Positions 1 through 8,604 of a DNA stretch of 48,480 nucleotides are shown here, in pieces. The first letter of the stretch is position 1, and each line of letters starts with the position of its first letter. Origin of the DNA: Pseudomonadota bacterium (lineage in GTDB: Bacteria; Desulfobacterota; Binatia; Binatales; Binataceae); assembly GCA_021323945.1 (NCBI GenBank), contig JAJPKA010000009.1, positions 1-48,480 on the forward strand, written 5' to 3'. The notes beneath the pieces are model-generated. The model worked only from the letters and a program-made list of their open reading frames with translations, was not told the origin of the DNA and did not search any database. A program made the position numbers and the translations under genes.

Positions 1-1626
1 ACGTTCAGCGATCTGGTGGGCGAGGCGCGCGAGCGCGTGCTCAAGGATGCGCGCGCGTCGGGGATGGCCGACGATAGTAAGGGCATCGACGAGGGCGGCC
101 TCGGCGCGACGGCCTACGCCGACGCCGTCGCTACATATCTCGCCTTCGCCGTGGACAAAGCTGCTGACTATTGGTCAAGCATATGTAGCTGGCACTCTTC
201 CGGTGAGAAGATGCGCAATACCTTTGGGCGCCAAGCGATCCCGATGGTCTGGGATTACGCTGAGTGCTGTCCGTTCAGTTCCTCAAGCGGAAACTGGATG
301 GCCTGTGTAAATTGGGTTTGGGAGGCCGTCGCCTTCGGCCCAAATGGTGAAAGCGGAATCGCGCGGCAGCTCGATGCGTCTGCCGCAGTTAACGGCATCA
401 CACCTCCAGTCATCGCCACCGATCCGCCCTACTACGATAACATTGGATACGCAGATTTGTCCGACTTCTTTTATGTCTGGCTCCGACGCTGCATCGGGAA
501 AGCATATTCACAGCTCTTCAGCACGCTGCTGGTTCCTAAGGCACAGGAGCTGGTGGCGACTCCGTACCGGTTCGGAGGCAGCAAGGAAAAAGCGCAGCGG
601 TTCTTCGAGGAAGGCTTGGGCAAGGCATTCGCGCGGATGCGCGAAGCACAGAACCCCGCCTTTCCGCTCATGCTTTTTTACGCCTTCAAGCAGACAGAGA
701 CCGAGCAAAACCAAGGTGATGAGGATTCGTCGGCTGCGTTGGTTTCGACCGGCTGGGAAACGATGCTCGAAGGACTGATCCGCACCGGCTTCCAGATTAC
801 CGGCACCTGGCCGATGCGGAGCGAGCTCTCAAACCGGATGATTGCTTCAGGCACCAACGCGCTTGCCTCATCCGTCGTCCTCGCCTGCCGACCGCGCGCC
901 GACGATGCGCCGCTCGCTACCCGCCGCGAATTCATTGAAGCGCTGCGCAACGAGCTTCCCGCCGCGCTCAAGAATCTCCAGCACGGCAGCATCGCGCCGG
1001 TCGATCTCGCCCAAGCCGCGATCGGCCCCGGCATGGCGATCTTCTCTCGCTATTCCAAAGTGCTCGAAACCGACGGCTCGCCGATGCGCGTGCGGACCGC
1101 CCTCGGGCTTATCAACCAGGCGCTCGATGAAATCCTCGTCGAACACGAGGGCGAGTACGACGCCGAGACGCGCTGGGCGCTCGCCTGGTTCGAGCAGTAC
1201 GGAATGAACGTGGGCAAATTCGGCGACGCCGAGACCCTCTCGCGCGCCAAGGATACCGCGGTCAACGCGCTCGAAGAGGCCGGAATCATCAACGCCAAGG
1301 CCGGCAAGGTCCAGCTCGTCCCACGCGAAAGCCTCAGCGCCGATTGGGATCCGGCGTCTGAAAAACGCCTGACCTTGTGGGAGCTGACGCAGCATCTGAT
1401 TCGCGCGCTCGAGACCGGCGGCGAGCCCGCCGCCGCGCGGATTATCCGGCGCGTCGGCGCGCTTGCCGATACGGCCAAGGACCTTGCCTATCGGCTATAC
1501 ATAATTTGTGATCGCAAGGGATGGTCGCAGGAGGCGCTCGCCTACAACATGCTGGTCAAATCCTGGCCCGAGCTGCAAAAGCTCGCGGCGGGCAGTTCGG
1601 GGGAAACATCGGAACTGAGATTTTGA
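1..1626 (+). CDS. DUF1156-family DNA methyltransferase-like protein, 5'-truncated
   Basis: The reading frame is already open at base 1, so the start lies outside the window and only the C-terminal ~541 residues are visible; family members are usually close to 900 residues. A DPPYYDN motif is encoded at about 421-441. This is the catalytic DPPY motif IV of N6-adenine DNA methyltransferases, and it is followed by the conserved YADLSDFFYVWLRR stretch of DUF1156 proteins. The rest is helical with no other recognised domain. Thirteen bases separate it from the DUF499 gene downstream, so they form one operon. DUF1156 and DUF499 genes are known partners in defence islands, where they are annotated as anti-phage associated (ARMADA/DISARM-like arrays, from memory). 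The likely role is self-DNA modification or phage restriction. The family call is firm; methylation activity is inferred. Confidence 0.85.
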   Translation, partial: TFSDLVGEARERVLKDARASGMADDSKGIDEGGLGATAYADAVATYLAFAVDKAADYWSSICSWHSSGEKMRNTFGRQAIPMVWDYAECCPFSSSSGNWMACVNWVWEAVAFGPNGESGIARQLDASAAVNGITPPVIATDPPYYDNIGYADLSDFFYVWLRRCIGKAYSQLFSTLLVPKAQELVATPYRFGGSKEKAQRFFEEGLGKAFARMREAQNPAFPLMLFYAFKQTETEQNQGDEDSSAALVSTGWETMLEGLIRTGFQITGTWPMRSELSNRMIASGTNALASSVVLACRPRADDAPLATRREFIEALRNELPAALKNLQHGSIAPVDLAQAAIGPGMAIFSRYSKVLETDGSPMRVRTALGLINQALDEILVEHEGEYDAETRWALAWFEQYGMNVGKFGDAETLSRAKDTAVNALEEAGIINAKAGKVQLVPRESLSADWDPASEKRLTLWELTQHLIRALETGGEPAAARIIRRVGALADTAKDLAYRLYIICDRKGWSQEALAYNMLVKSWPELQKLAAGSSGETSELRF

Positions 1627-1639
1627 GGCGGGACAGCAG

Positions 1640-4600
1640 ATGGCCATTTCAAATCACGAGCGAGTCGGCAAGGCGCTCGAGCTCCTGAAGGCTGGGCTTC
1701 GACCGTATTTCGAGCGCGAGATGCGCGCGGTGCATGGCGACAAGTGGCTGGACGAAGCCGCCAACTCATTCCGCGACGGACGCCTGCCGCGGGACGCCAA
1801 GGGCGGGGTCAACTGGGACACGCATGCGCTGCTCTCGGTAATGGCTGGGCAGTGGAACTGGGTTTTCTCGAAGAAGCTCGGCAAGGCCGAGCGCAACCTG
1901 GTCGAAGAACTGCGCAACACCCGCAACGACTGGGCCCATCAGAAGCCGTTTACGACCGACGACGCCTATCGCGCGCTCGACAGCATTCATCGGCTGCTGA
2001 GCGCGATCTCGGCGGAGCAAGCCGCCGAGATCGAGCGCAGCAAGCAAGAGCTATTGCGCGTCCGTTTCGACGAACAGGCGCGCACGGAAACGCGCAAGCT
2101 CGCGGTTGCCCCGACTGAGGGGCAGCCGGAGCGCGGGCTCAAGCCGTGGCGCGAGGTCATCACCCCGCACCCCGACGTCGCTTCCGGGCGTTTTCAGCAG
2201 GCGGAGTTCGCCGCCGACCTGGGGCAGGTCTATCGCGGCGAAGGGTCGAACGAGTACAAGAATCCAGCCGATTTTTTTCAGCGGACCTTTATCACGCACG
2301 GCCTGCAACAACTGCTTGCCGGCGCGATCAAACGTCTGACCGGCGCGGGCGGCGATCCCGTGGTCGAGCTGCAGACCAATTTCGGCGGCGGCAAAACGCA
2401 TTCAATGCTTGCGCTGTATCACCTGTTTTCCGGCACGCCGGCGAAGGAGCTGCCCGGCATCGAACCGGTCCTGAAGGCGGTTGACGTGACTTCACTTCCG
2501 AAGACGCGGCGCGCCGTGCTCGTCGGGACGGAACTCAATCCGGCGGCGGCGCATCGAAAGCCCGACGGTACGGAGACGAACACGCTATGGGGTGAGCTCG
2601 CGTGGCAGCTGCTCGATAAGGAGGGGTACAAGCTGGTCGCCGAGGCGGATCGCAAGGGCGTAAGTCCAGGCGCTGGCGTTCTGCGCGAGCTGTTCGCCAA
2701 GGCATCCCCATGCCTGATTCTGATCGATGAGTGGATCGCGTTTCTCCGACAGCTTTATGGCGTTGCCGACCTTCCCGCCGGTTCGTTCGACGCAAATATG
2801 ACGTTTGCGCAGGCGCTGACCGAGGCTGCGAAAGCTTCGCCGCGAACGATGGTCGTAGCCAGCCTCCCGGCGTCGGACATCGAGAAGGGCGGCACGGCGG
2901 GAGACGAGGCGCTGGCCCGCATCAAGAACACGTTCGGACGGCTCGAATCACCGTGGACGCCAGCGAGCGTGGAGGAAGGATTCGAAATCGTGCGGCGGCG
3001 CCTCTTCCAACCGATCACCGAAAAGGAGAATTTCGCGGCACGCGATGCCGTCGCGCGCAAGTTCAGCGAGATGTACCGCCGGGATCCGCGCGAATTCCCG
3101 TCAGGATGCGGCGAAGGCGACTATCAACGGCGGATTCAAGCCGCCTATCCAATTCATCCGGAGCTCTTCGATCGCTTGTTCGAGGATTGGTCGACGCTTG
3201 ACAAGTTTCAGCGCACGCGCGGCGTGCTGCGGCTGATGGCCGCGGCAATCCACACGCTGTGGAAGCGCAACGACGCGAGCCTCTTGATCATGCCCGGCAA
3301 TATGCCGCTCGACGAGCCCGCAGTGCAGTTCGAACTGATGCGTTACCTGGACGATCCATGGCGACCGGTGATCGAGGCGGATGTTGACGGGCCCCATGCG
3401 GTTCCGCTGCGCATGGACCAGGAGAACCCCGCGCTAATGCGGTATTCCGCGTCGCGGCGCGTGGCGCGCACGATTTTCATCGGGTCGGCGCCCAAGCTGG
3501 AAGCGGCAAACAAGGGAATCGACGACTCGCGAATCAAGCTCGGATGCGCCCAGCCCGGGGAGACTGTCGCGACCTTCGGCGACGCTCTTCGGCGACTAAG
3601 CGATCAGACCACCTATCTCTATCAGGACGGTCGTCGCTACTGGTATTCCACGCAGCCGGGTGTCACACGGCTCGCGCAGGAGCGCGCCGCCCAGCAGCGC
3701 GAGGAGGACGTGCTGGAGGAGATCAGGCGGCGGCTGCGGCGCGAGGCGCGCAGCCGGGCCGATTTTTCGCGCGTATACGCGTGCGTACCGCACAGTGAGA
3801 TCGCCGATGAGGACAGCACGCGGCTGGTGATAATCGACCCTACCCAGCCGCACATGTCCAGGAACACGACTAGCCCGGCCATCAATGCGGCAGCGGAGTG
3901 TCTCAATAATCGCGGAACCAGTCCGCGGCTCAAGCGTAATACGCTCGTGTTTGTGGCGGGAGATCGGGCGCGTCTCGAAGAACTCAAGAAAGCCGTGCGC
4001 GATTATCTCGCGTGGCAATCCATCGAGCGCGACGCTGATACGCTGAACCTCGACCCATTCCAGCGCAAACAGGCACACGACAAAAACGAAGATGCAGACC
4101 GAACTGTCGAGCAACGGATTCCAGAGGCTTACTTTTGGCTCCTGGTCCCGTCAGAAAAGAAAGAGGGGGACTCGTCCCAAGGTCGCCTCGAATGGACCGA
4201 GCTGAAAGCGTCGGGGACCGACGCTCTTGCTAATCGCGCGTCCAAACGACTCAAGAGCGAAGGTCTGCTGATCACAAACTGGGCGGGCTCTCTGCTTAGA
4301 CGCGAGATGGATCGCGTGCCTCTATGGCGGGGCAATCACGTCGCCGTCAAGCAACTCGCTGACGACTTCGCCCGATACTTGTACCTGCCACGATTACGCG
4401 ATCGCGAGGTGTTGGCCGAAGCAATCTCCGATGGGCTTGGGCTCATTTCCTGGACGCAGGAGTCATTCGCCTATGCCGACGGCTGGGATGACGAGCAGCA
4501 GCGATATCGGGGCCTCCGGGTCGGTCAGCGGATCGGCATAAGCCTCGACGGCGACGGCTTACTGGTGAAGCCCGAAGTCGCGCAAGCCCAATTCGCCCGG

Positions 4601-4960
4601 CAACCGGAACCCCGCGATGGCGGCCCTACGGAGGGCGATGTCCGTCCCGAGGGCAATGGGGGAGGAGGACCGGGAGCTGCCGCAGACGGAAAAACTGGCG
4701 AAGAATCGAAAACCCAAAAACCCTTGCCGCGCCGCTTCCACGGCTCGGTCATTCTGAATCCAGTACGTCTCAGCCGCGACGCTGCCGACGTCGCCAACGA
4801 GATCGTACAGCACTTGATGAAGCAGCCAGGCGCCAAAGTCGAGGTCATCCTCGATATCGCAGCAGACATTCCCGGTGGCGCGCCCGATGACCTTCAGCGA
4901 ACCGTCAACGAAAACTGCCGCACGCTGAAATTCCGAAGTTTCGACTTCGAAGAGAATTGA
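1640..4960 (+). CDS. DUF499 ATPase with N-terminal Swt1-type HEPN domain
   Basis: A 1106-residue protein. Residues 1-130 resemble a Swt1-like HEPN domain and carry RNDWAH at 95-100, which is the R-x4-H signature of HEPN ribonucleases. The DUF499 ATPase follows, with Walker A FGGGKTH at 248-254 and Walker B LILIDE ending at D363-E364. Residues ~970-1030 form a low-complexity Gly/Pro/Glu linker before a conserved C-terminal domain that starts near RFHGSVIL. The gene lies 13 bp after the DUF1156 gene and is the last gene of that operon; 328 bp later comes the 3' end of tRNA-Arg(CCT). DUF499 proteins are known companions of DUF1156 methyltransferases in defence islands. A plausible role is an NTP-driven motor or switch controlling the HEPN domain or DNA access. 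The family call is strong, the mechanism inferred. The start is ATG with only a weak upstream GGCGGGAC as ribosome site. Confidence 0.88.
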   Translation: MAISNHERVGKALELLKAGLRPYFEREMRAVHGDKWLDEAANSFRDGRLPRDAKGGVNWDTHALLSVMAGQWNWVFSKKLGKAERNLVEELRNTRNDWAHQKPFTTDDAYRALDSIHRLLSAISAEQAAEIERSKQELLRVRFDEQARTETRKLAVAPTEGQPERGLKPWREVITPHPDVASGRFQQAEFAADLGQVYRGEGSNEYKNPADFFQRTFITHGLQQLLAGAIKRLTGAGGDPVVELQTNFGGGKTHSMLALYHLFSGTPAKELPGIEPVLKAVDVTSLPKTRRAVLVGTELNPAAAHRKPDGTETNTLWGELAWQLLDKEGYKLVAEADRKGVSPGAGVLRELFAKASPCLILIDEWIAFLRQLYGVADLPAGSFDANMTFAQALTEAAKASPRTMVVASLPASDIEKGGTAGDEALARIKNTFGRLESPWTPASVEEGFEIVRRRLFQPITEKENFAARDAVARKFSEMYRRDPREFPSGCGEGDYQRRIQAAYPIHPELFDRLFEDWSTLDKFQRTRGVLRLMAAAIHTLWKRNDASLLIMPGNMPLDEPAVQFELMRYLDDPWRPVIEADVDGPHAVPLRMDQENPALMRYSASRRVARTIFIGSAPKLEAANKGIDDSRIKLGCAQPGETVATFGDALRRLSDQTTYLYQDGRRYWYSTQPGVTRLAQERAAQQREEDVLEEIRRRLRREARSRADFSRVYACVPHSEIADEDSTRLVIIDPTQPHMSRNTTSPAINAAAECLNNRGTSPRLKRNTLVFVAGDRARLEELKKAVRDYLAWQSIERDADTLNLDPFQRKQAHDKNEDADRTVEQRIPEAYFWLLVPSEKKEGDSSQGRLEWTELKASGTDALANRASKRLKSEGLLITNWAGSLLRREMDRVPLWRGNHVAVKQLADDFARYLYLPRLRDREVLAEAISDGLGLISWTQESFAYADGWDDEQQRYRGLRVGQRIGISLDGDGLLVKPEVAQAQFARQPEPRDGGPTEGDVRPEGNGGGGPGAAADGKTGEESKTQKPLPRRFHGSVILNPVRLSRDAADVANEIVQHLMKQPGAKVEVILDIAADIPGGAPDDLQRTVNENCRTLKFRSFDFEEN

Positions 4961-5288
4961 GCAGAGCGGCAAGGGTTAAGTGGCGGCGCTGGCTTCCCTC
5001 CGAGACCTTGCCTTCACGTGCGAAGTTCAGCCGGCTCGCGGATCACAGCGACGCGCCCTCTGGGTCAAGACTCAGGACAACCACGCTGTCGGCGGAGTGA
5101 GCCCTAACGCGTTGTCATGCCGTCCCCGGAATTTCCCGCCGCGACCCTCAGTGGCAGGCAAGTGTGCGCCGCATCCTCTTCTATTTCGGAAAACTGCATC
5201 CGCGGGTTGCCGCGGAAGCATCCTGGTTGAAAGCAGGCGTCGGCCCGCGAGATTCGAAAATCTCACGCCGATGCGAAGTAAAGTCGGG
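4961..5288. other. Gene-free junction between defence operon and tRNA-Arg
   Basis: 328 bp with no convincing gene. The open frames crossing it (for example a plus-strand frame from 4980 into the tRNA) have no start context and no recognisable protein. No integrase, and no obvious copy of the tRNA 3' end, was seen here. It is the boundary between the left island and the conserved chromosome. Confidence 0.5.
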
Positions 5289-5362
5289 CGCCCCCTGCGC
5301 GATTTGAACGCGCGACCCCAGGATTAGGAATCCTGTGCTCTGTCCAGCTGAGCTAAGGGGGC
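5289..5362 (-). tRNA. tRNA-Arg (anticodon CCT)
   Basis: A complete cloverleaf on the minus strand. The acceptor is GCCCCCT paired with AGGGGGC, the D arm has GCTC/GAGC, and the anticodon stem CAGGA/TCCTG encloses loop TTCCTAA, giving CCT. The T arm is GCGCG/CGCGC around TTCAAAT. The discriminator base is G and the next three bases are CCC, so CCA is not encoded, unlike the other two tRNAs in this window. The 3' end points at the left defence operon. Confidence 0.95.
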
Positions 5363-5483
5363 GCATCGGGACCGGCCGCCGCTGCCCGCGACGACCCAAT
5401 CGCCAGCCGTTCCCATCGCCGCAGGCTGAGTGCCGACCATATTTCGCCATCATAAACGACCGCATCGCTGGTCGCTACCGGCT

Positions 5484-5532
5484 AACGAAGCGGGAACCAG
5501 GTGGCGGAGAAGTTACCCGAGCCTGCTTCGTT
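5484..5532. terminator. Stem-loop downstream of the CurA-like gene
   Basis: AACGAAGC at 5484-5491 pairs with GCTTCGTT at 5525-5532, giving 8 perfect base pairs that extend inward with CC/GG pairs past a mismatch. It lies between the stop of the minus-strand reductase (5580) and tRNA-Arg. No T-run follows on either strand, so termination is only a possibility. Confidence 0.3.
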
Positions 5533-5579
5533 CCTGCTGCCAACTACGCGAGCCCGCTGCGGTCAGCGCCAATCATCAC

Positions 5580-6587
5580 TTAAGCGAGTTGCACAACCTG
5601 TTTACCCAGATTCTCACCAGTAAATAGCCGTATCAGCGCTTTGGGTGCATTCTCCAGACCGCGAGCCACATCGAGCTTGTTCTTGATTTTTCCTTCCGCA
5701 TGCCATCTGGAAAGCTCAGCGACCGCCTCGGGAAAACGACTTTGGAATTTAAGCACAATAAAGCCTTCCATCCGCGCGTTGCGCAAAATCAGATTGAAGT
5801 AATTCCGCGGTCCGGCGCCGAACATCCCCTGCGGATTGTTGTATTGCGAGATACCGCCGCAGAGCACAATGCGCGCATTGTTGGCGATCCGCTGCAGGAC
5901 CAGGTCAAGAATTTCGCCGCCGACATTGTCAAAGTAGATGTCCACGCCGCCGGGACATAAACGGGAGAGGGCGGACCCGACATCTTCGTTTTTATAATCG
6001 ATCGCAGCGTCGAAACCAGCTTCATTGAGCAGCCAGGCGCATTTGGCCGGCCCCCCGGCAATCCCGATCACGCGGCAACCCTTGATCCTGGCGATCATGC
6101 CGGCTACCGAACCGGTTGCGCCTGCTGCGCCGGAGACGACGAAGGTTTGACCAGGTCCTGGCTGTCCGATATCGAGCACCCCGAAATAGGCCGTGAGTCC
6201 CGTGACGCCCAGTAATGAGATTGCGAGCAGCGGATCGGTGCCGGGCGGCAGCTTTTGCATACCCCGCCCATCGCTGATCGTGTAGTCCTCCCATCCCGTC
6301 ATGCCTTGCACAAGGTCGCCGCTGGCGAACCCCTGGTTTCTCGAATCGACAACCTGGCTGACGGACAGGGCGCGCATCACTGCGCCCAACGGGACTGCGG
6401 GCATATAGGTATCCATCGCCATCCAACCACGTTGAGTCGGATCGCACGACAAGACGAGATTGCGAAGCAGAACCTCCCCTTGCTTGAGTGGCGGCAGGGT
6501 GGTTTCGTTCCAACGGAAGTCGCTCTCTTTTATCATCCCTGTCGGGCGCGCTGACAGCAGCCACTGACGGTTTTTCAATTCAGCCAT
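5580..6587 (-). CDS. NADP-dependent MDR-family reductase (CurA/PTGR-like)
   Basis: 335 residues, the usual length for zinc-independent medium-chain reductases of the curcumin reductase CurA / leukotriene B4 12-hydroxydehydrogenase type. The N-terminal catalytic domain contains SCDPTQRGWM. The Rossmann motif SGAAGATGS follows near residue 150, then the IDYKNED and YFDNVGG segments typical of this subgroup. No structural-zinc cysteine cluster is present. The reaction is expected to be NAD(P)H-dependent reduction of the C=C bond in alpha,beta-unsaturated ketones or aldehydes in the cytosol. It is transcribed divergently from the P450 gene, which suggests linked handling of oxidised lipids or ketones. 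The ATG start has AAGGA a short distance upstream. The family is certain, the substrate unknown. Confidence 0.9.
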   Translation of the reverse strand: MAELKNRQWLLSARPTGMIKESDFRWNETTLPPLKQGEVLLRNLVLSCDPTQRGWMAMDTYMPAVPLGAVMRALSVSQVVDSRNQGFASGDLVQGMTGWEDYTISDGRGMQKLPPGTDPLLAISLLGVTGLTAYFGVLDIGQPGPGQTFVVSGAAGATGSVAGMIARIKGCRVIGIAGGPAKCAWLLNEAGFDAAIDYKNEDVGSALSRLCPGGVDIYFDNVGGEILDLVLQRIANNARIVLCGGISQYNNPQGMFGAGPRNYFNLILRNARMEGFIVLKFQSRFPEAVAELSRWHAEGKIKNKLDVARGLENAPKALIRLFTGENLGKQVVQLA

Positions 6588-6874
6588 CGGAGAATCCTTC
6601 CAAGGTTAACGGAGCGGGTCGGGATCGATTCAAGCTTGCGATTGCGCCGCGACCATGGACGACCGATTGAATCAGTCGCACCGGCTGTGCGAACCGTACT
6701 AAGCGCGAGCTGAGCATAATCGATTTGACTTTGCGGCTCCAGGCGCCGGCTTCGGCCGTTGACCAGCTCCCGCGAGCCCTTCGGCTGAGATGTCGACCGG
6801 CTCCTTTCTTCCCGATACACAAAACTAGTGCAAACTGTTTGTTTTGCGATAACGTTGTCGGCAGGGCCGGTACG
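6588..6874. promoter_or_regulatory. Divergent promoter region with CAAACtGTTTG palindrome
   Basis: 287 bp between the divergent reductase (minus) and P450 (plus) genes, so it must hold both promoters. At 6831-6841 there is an inverted repeat, CAAAC-T-GTTTG, 34 bp before the P450 ATG, set in an AT-rich patch (6818-6846) within otherwise GC-rich DNA. It could be an operator for a local regulator. No regulator gene is adjacent. Confidence 0.35.
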
Positions 6875-8119
6875 ATGGAATTCGCCGAAATTGATCAGGC
6901 ACTGACCAATCCTGCCTTTTTCGTCAACCATGACCCTCATCCCCTGTGGCGGGAATTGCGGGAGCGGGATCCGGTCCATTGGACGCAAGGGCGAGTCAGG
7001 CCATTCTGGTCGGTTACTCGTTACGAAGATATCGTCACTGTTTTCAGTCAGCCCAATCTTTTTACTTCCACCAAGGGTCTGGTCGTCCCATCGAGTCCCG
7101 AGATGGAGCAGGTGACTCCTGAGATGATGGGCTCGGGTCAGATGATGATCATGACCGATCCACCGCTGCATGTAGCGATGCGGCGTGCTTTTAACCGTCT
7201 TTTTCTGCCGCGTCCGGTGGGCCGCTATGAGTCCCCCGGCTCGGCGCTGGTCAACGAGATTCTCGGCGAAGCGCTCGAACGGCAATACTGCGATTTCGTA
7301 GTGGACGTCGCCGCTCGGCTGCCAATGGCGTTTATTTGCGAGATCATGGGGATTCCGCGTGCCGATTGGCCGCTGATGTTCAAATGGGGGAACATGGCCC
7401 TGGGCAACGAGGATCCGGAGTATCAAACCGAGTCCCGCTCGCCACTTGAGACGCGCCAGCAGGGCTCAACCAACCTCGGCTCGTACTGTGCCCGACTGGC
7501 CTTGGAGCGTCGCGGTGGCGATGGCGACGATCTGCTGAGCGTCCTGGGCAACGCCAGGGTCAATGACCGTGAATTGACACAGACTGAATTAATGCACAAC
7601 GGCTTTCTGTACATCGTCGGGGGCCTCGAAACCACCCGTAACGCAATCTCCGGAGGATTGCTGGCCTTTATCAATCACCCCGACGAATGGACGCGGCTGG
7701 CCAACGACCGTTCACTCCTGCCGAGTGCGATTGAGGAGATCCTGCGCTGGACCAGCCCGATAACCCACATCGCCCGGACGGCGCTCGCCGACACGATCCT
7801 CGCAGACACCAAGATTCAGTGCGGCCAACAAGTGGCCTTGTGGCTCCCCTCGGCCAATCGCGACGAAGCGATCTTTGAGCAACCATATCGCTTCGATATC
7901 GCACGGACGCCTAACGAACACATTGCGTTCGGCAAGGGCGAGCATTTCTGCGCCGGCGCTCACCTCGCTCGTCTCGAGCTGCGCCTGATGTTTGAGGCGA
8001 TCCTCACCCGGGTCGACAAATTCGAGCTGGTGGGAGCCGTCGAGCGCTTACAGTCAAATCTCGTCGCCGGAATCAAGCACATGCCCGTCCGCCTGACGCC
8101 GGCACGGCATGCCGCCTGA
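6875..8119 (+). CDS. Cytochrome P450
   Basis: 414 residues from the chosen ATG at 6875. The frame is open 50 codons further upstream, but bacterial P450s begin close to the LTNPAFFVNHDPHPLWRELR segment, and the upstream stretch looks like leader DNA. Seen in order are the helix-I motif GGLETT, the K-helix ExxR in EEILRW, and the haem-binding loop AFGKGEHFCAGAHLA with the axial Cys at 359. This is a soluble class I bacterial P450 that needs a ferredoxin and reductase encoded elsewhere. It monooxygenates a hydrophobic substrate such as a fatty acid, sterol or terpenoid; the substrate cannot be read from sequence. A VOC protein gene converges on it 12 bp downstream. Confidence 0.95.
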   Translation: MEFAEIDQALTNPAFFVNHDPHPLWRELRERDPVHWTQGRVRPFWSVTRYEDIVTVFSQPNLFTSTKGLVVPSSPEMEQVTPEMMGSGQMMIMTDPPLHVAMRRAFNRLFLPRPVGRYESPGSALVNEILGEALERQYCDFVVDVAARLPMAFICEIMGIPRADWPLMFKWGNMALGNEDPEYQTESRSPLETRQQGSTNLGSYCARLALERRGGDGDDLLSVLGNARVNDRELTQTELMHNGFLYIVGGLETTRNAISGGLLAFINHPDEWTRLANDRSLLPSAIEEILRWTSPITHIARTALADTILADTKIQCGQQVALWLPSANRDEAIFEQPYRFDIARTPNEHIAFGKGEHFCAGAHLARLELRLMFEAILTRVDKFELVGAVERLQSNLVAGIKHMPVRLTPARHAA

Positions 8120-8131
8120 CCGGTTGATCCT

Positions 8132-8497
8132 TCACGCAGGATTGTGGCAGACGGCTTCGATATTGTTGCCGTCGGGATCGAAGACGAATGCTCCGTAGTA
8201 GTTCGGATGATACTCCTTGCGCAAACCTGGCGCGCCATTATCACGCCCGCCCGCGCCCAAAGCGGCCTTATGAAAGGCGTCGACAATCGAGCGGTCGGCT
8301 ACGACGAACGCTACATGGATGGGTGCTTTCGTGGATTGGCCCTGGGTGATCCAGAAGTCCGGTTTGCCTTCGGCACCAAAACCGGCCCACCCACCATATT
8401 CCATCAGGCACGAATATCCGAGTGGCTTCAGTGCGGTTTCGAAGAAAGCTTTGCTTTTGGTGAAATCGGCGACCATTAATCCGATATGGTCGAGCAT
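8132..8497 (-). CDS. VOC-superfamily (glyoxalase/dioxygenase fold) protein
   Basis: 121 residues, a single-chain vicinal oxygen chelate protein made of two beta-alpha-beta-beta-beta modules. The N-terminal MLDHIGLMV supplies the metal-binding His near residue 4, and the C-terminal FDPDGNNIEAVCH supplies the usual Glu. The middle LRKEYHPNYYGAFVF matches a subgroup of short glyoxalase-like proteins, often annotated as bleomycin-resistance or lactoylglutathione-lyase-like. It is convergent with the P450 gene (12 bp apart). The reaction is unknown; a metal-dependent isomerase or lyase is possible. Confidence 0.88.
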   Translation of the reverse strand: MLDHIGLMVADFTKSKAFFETALKPLGYSCLMEYGGWAGFGAEGKPDFWITQGQSTKAPIHVAFVVADRSIVDAFHKAALGAGGRDNGAPGLRKEYHPNYYGAFVFDPDGNNIEAVCHNPA

Positions 8498-8604
8498 GAA
8501 AGCCTCCGGGGAGCCCGGCTATTGAACGTAAGTCTCATATTGAACCGCCTGATGTTGCTGTCAACCCGAAATCGCGATGAACGTAACTTGCGTTTTTCCA
8601 GAAA

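Noticed and set aside
868-1478. Minus-strand ORFs opposite DUF1156
   Set aside because: Antisense shadows of a well-supported methyltransferase-like gene.
4980-5327. Plus-strand ORF between DUF499 and tRNA-Arg
   Set aside because: It runs into the tRNA gene on the opposite strand and has no family signal.
6575-7426. Minus-strand 283-codon ORF opposite the P450 gene
   Set aside because: It overlaps the P450 and the divergent promoter region, and the product has no family features.
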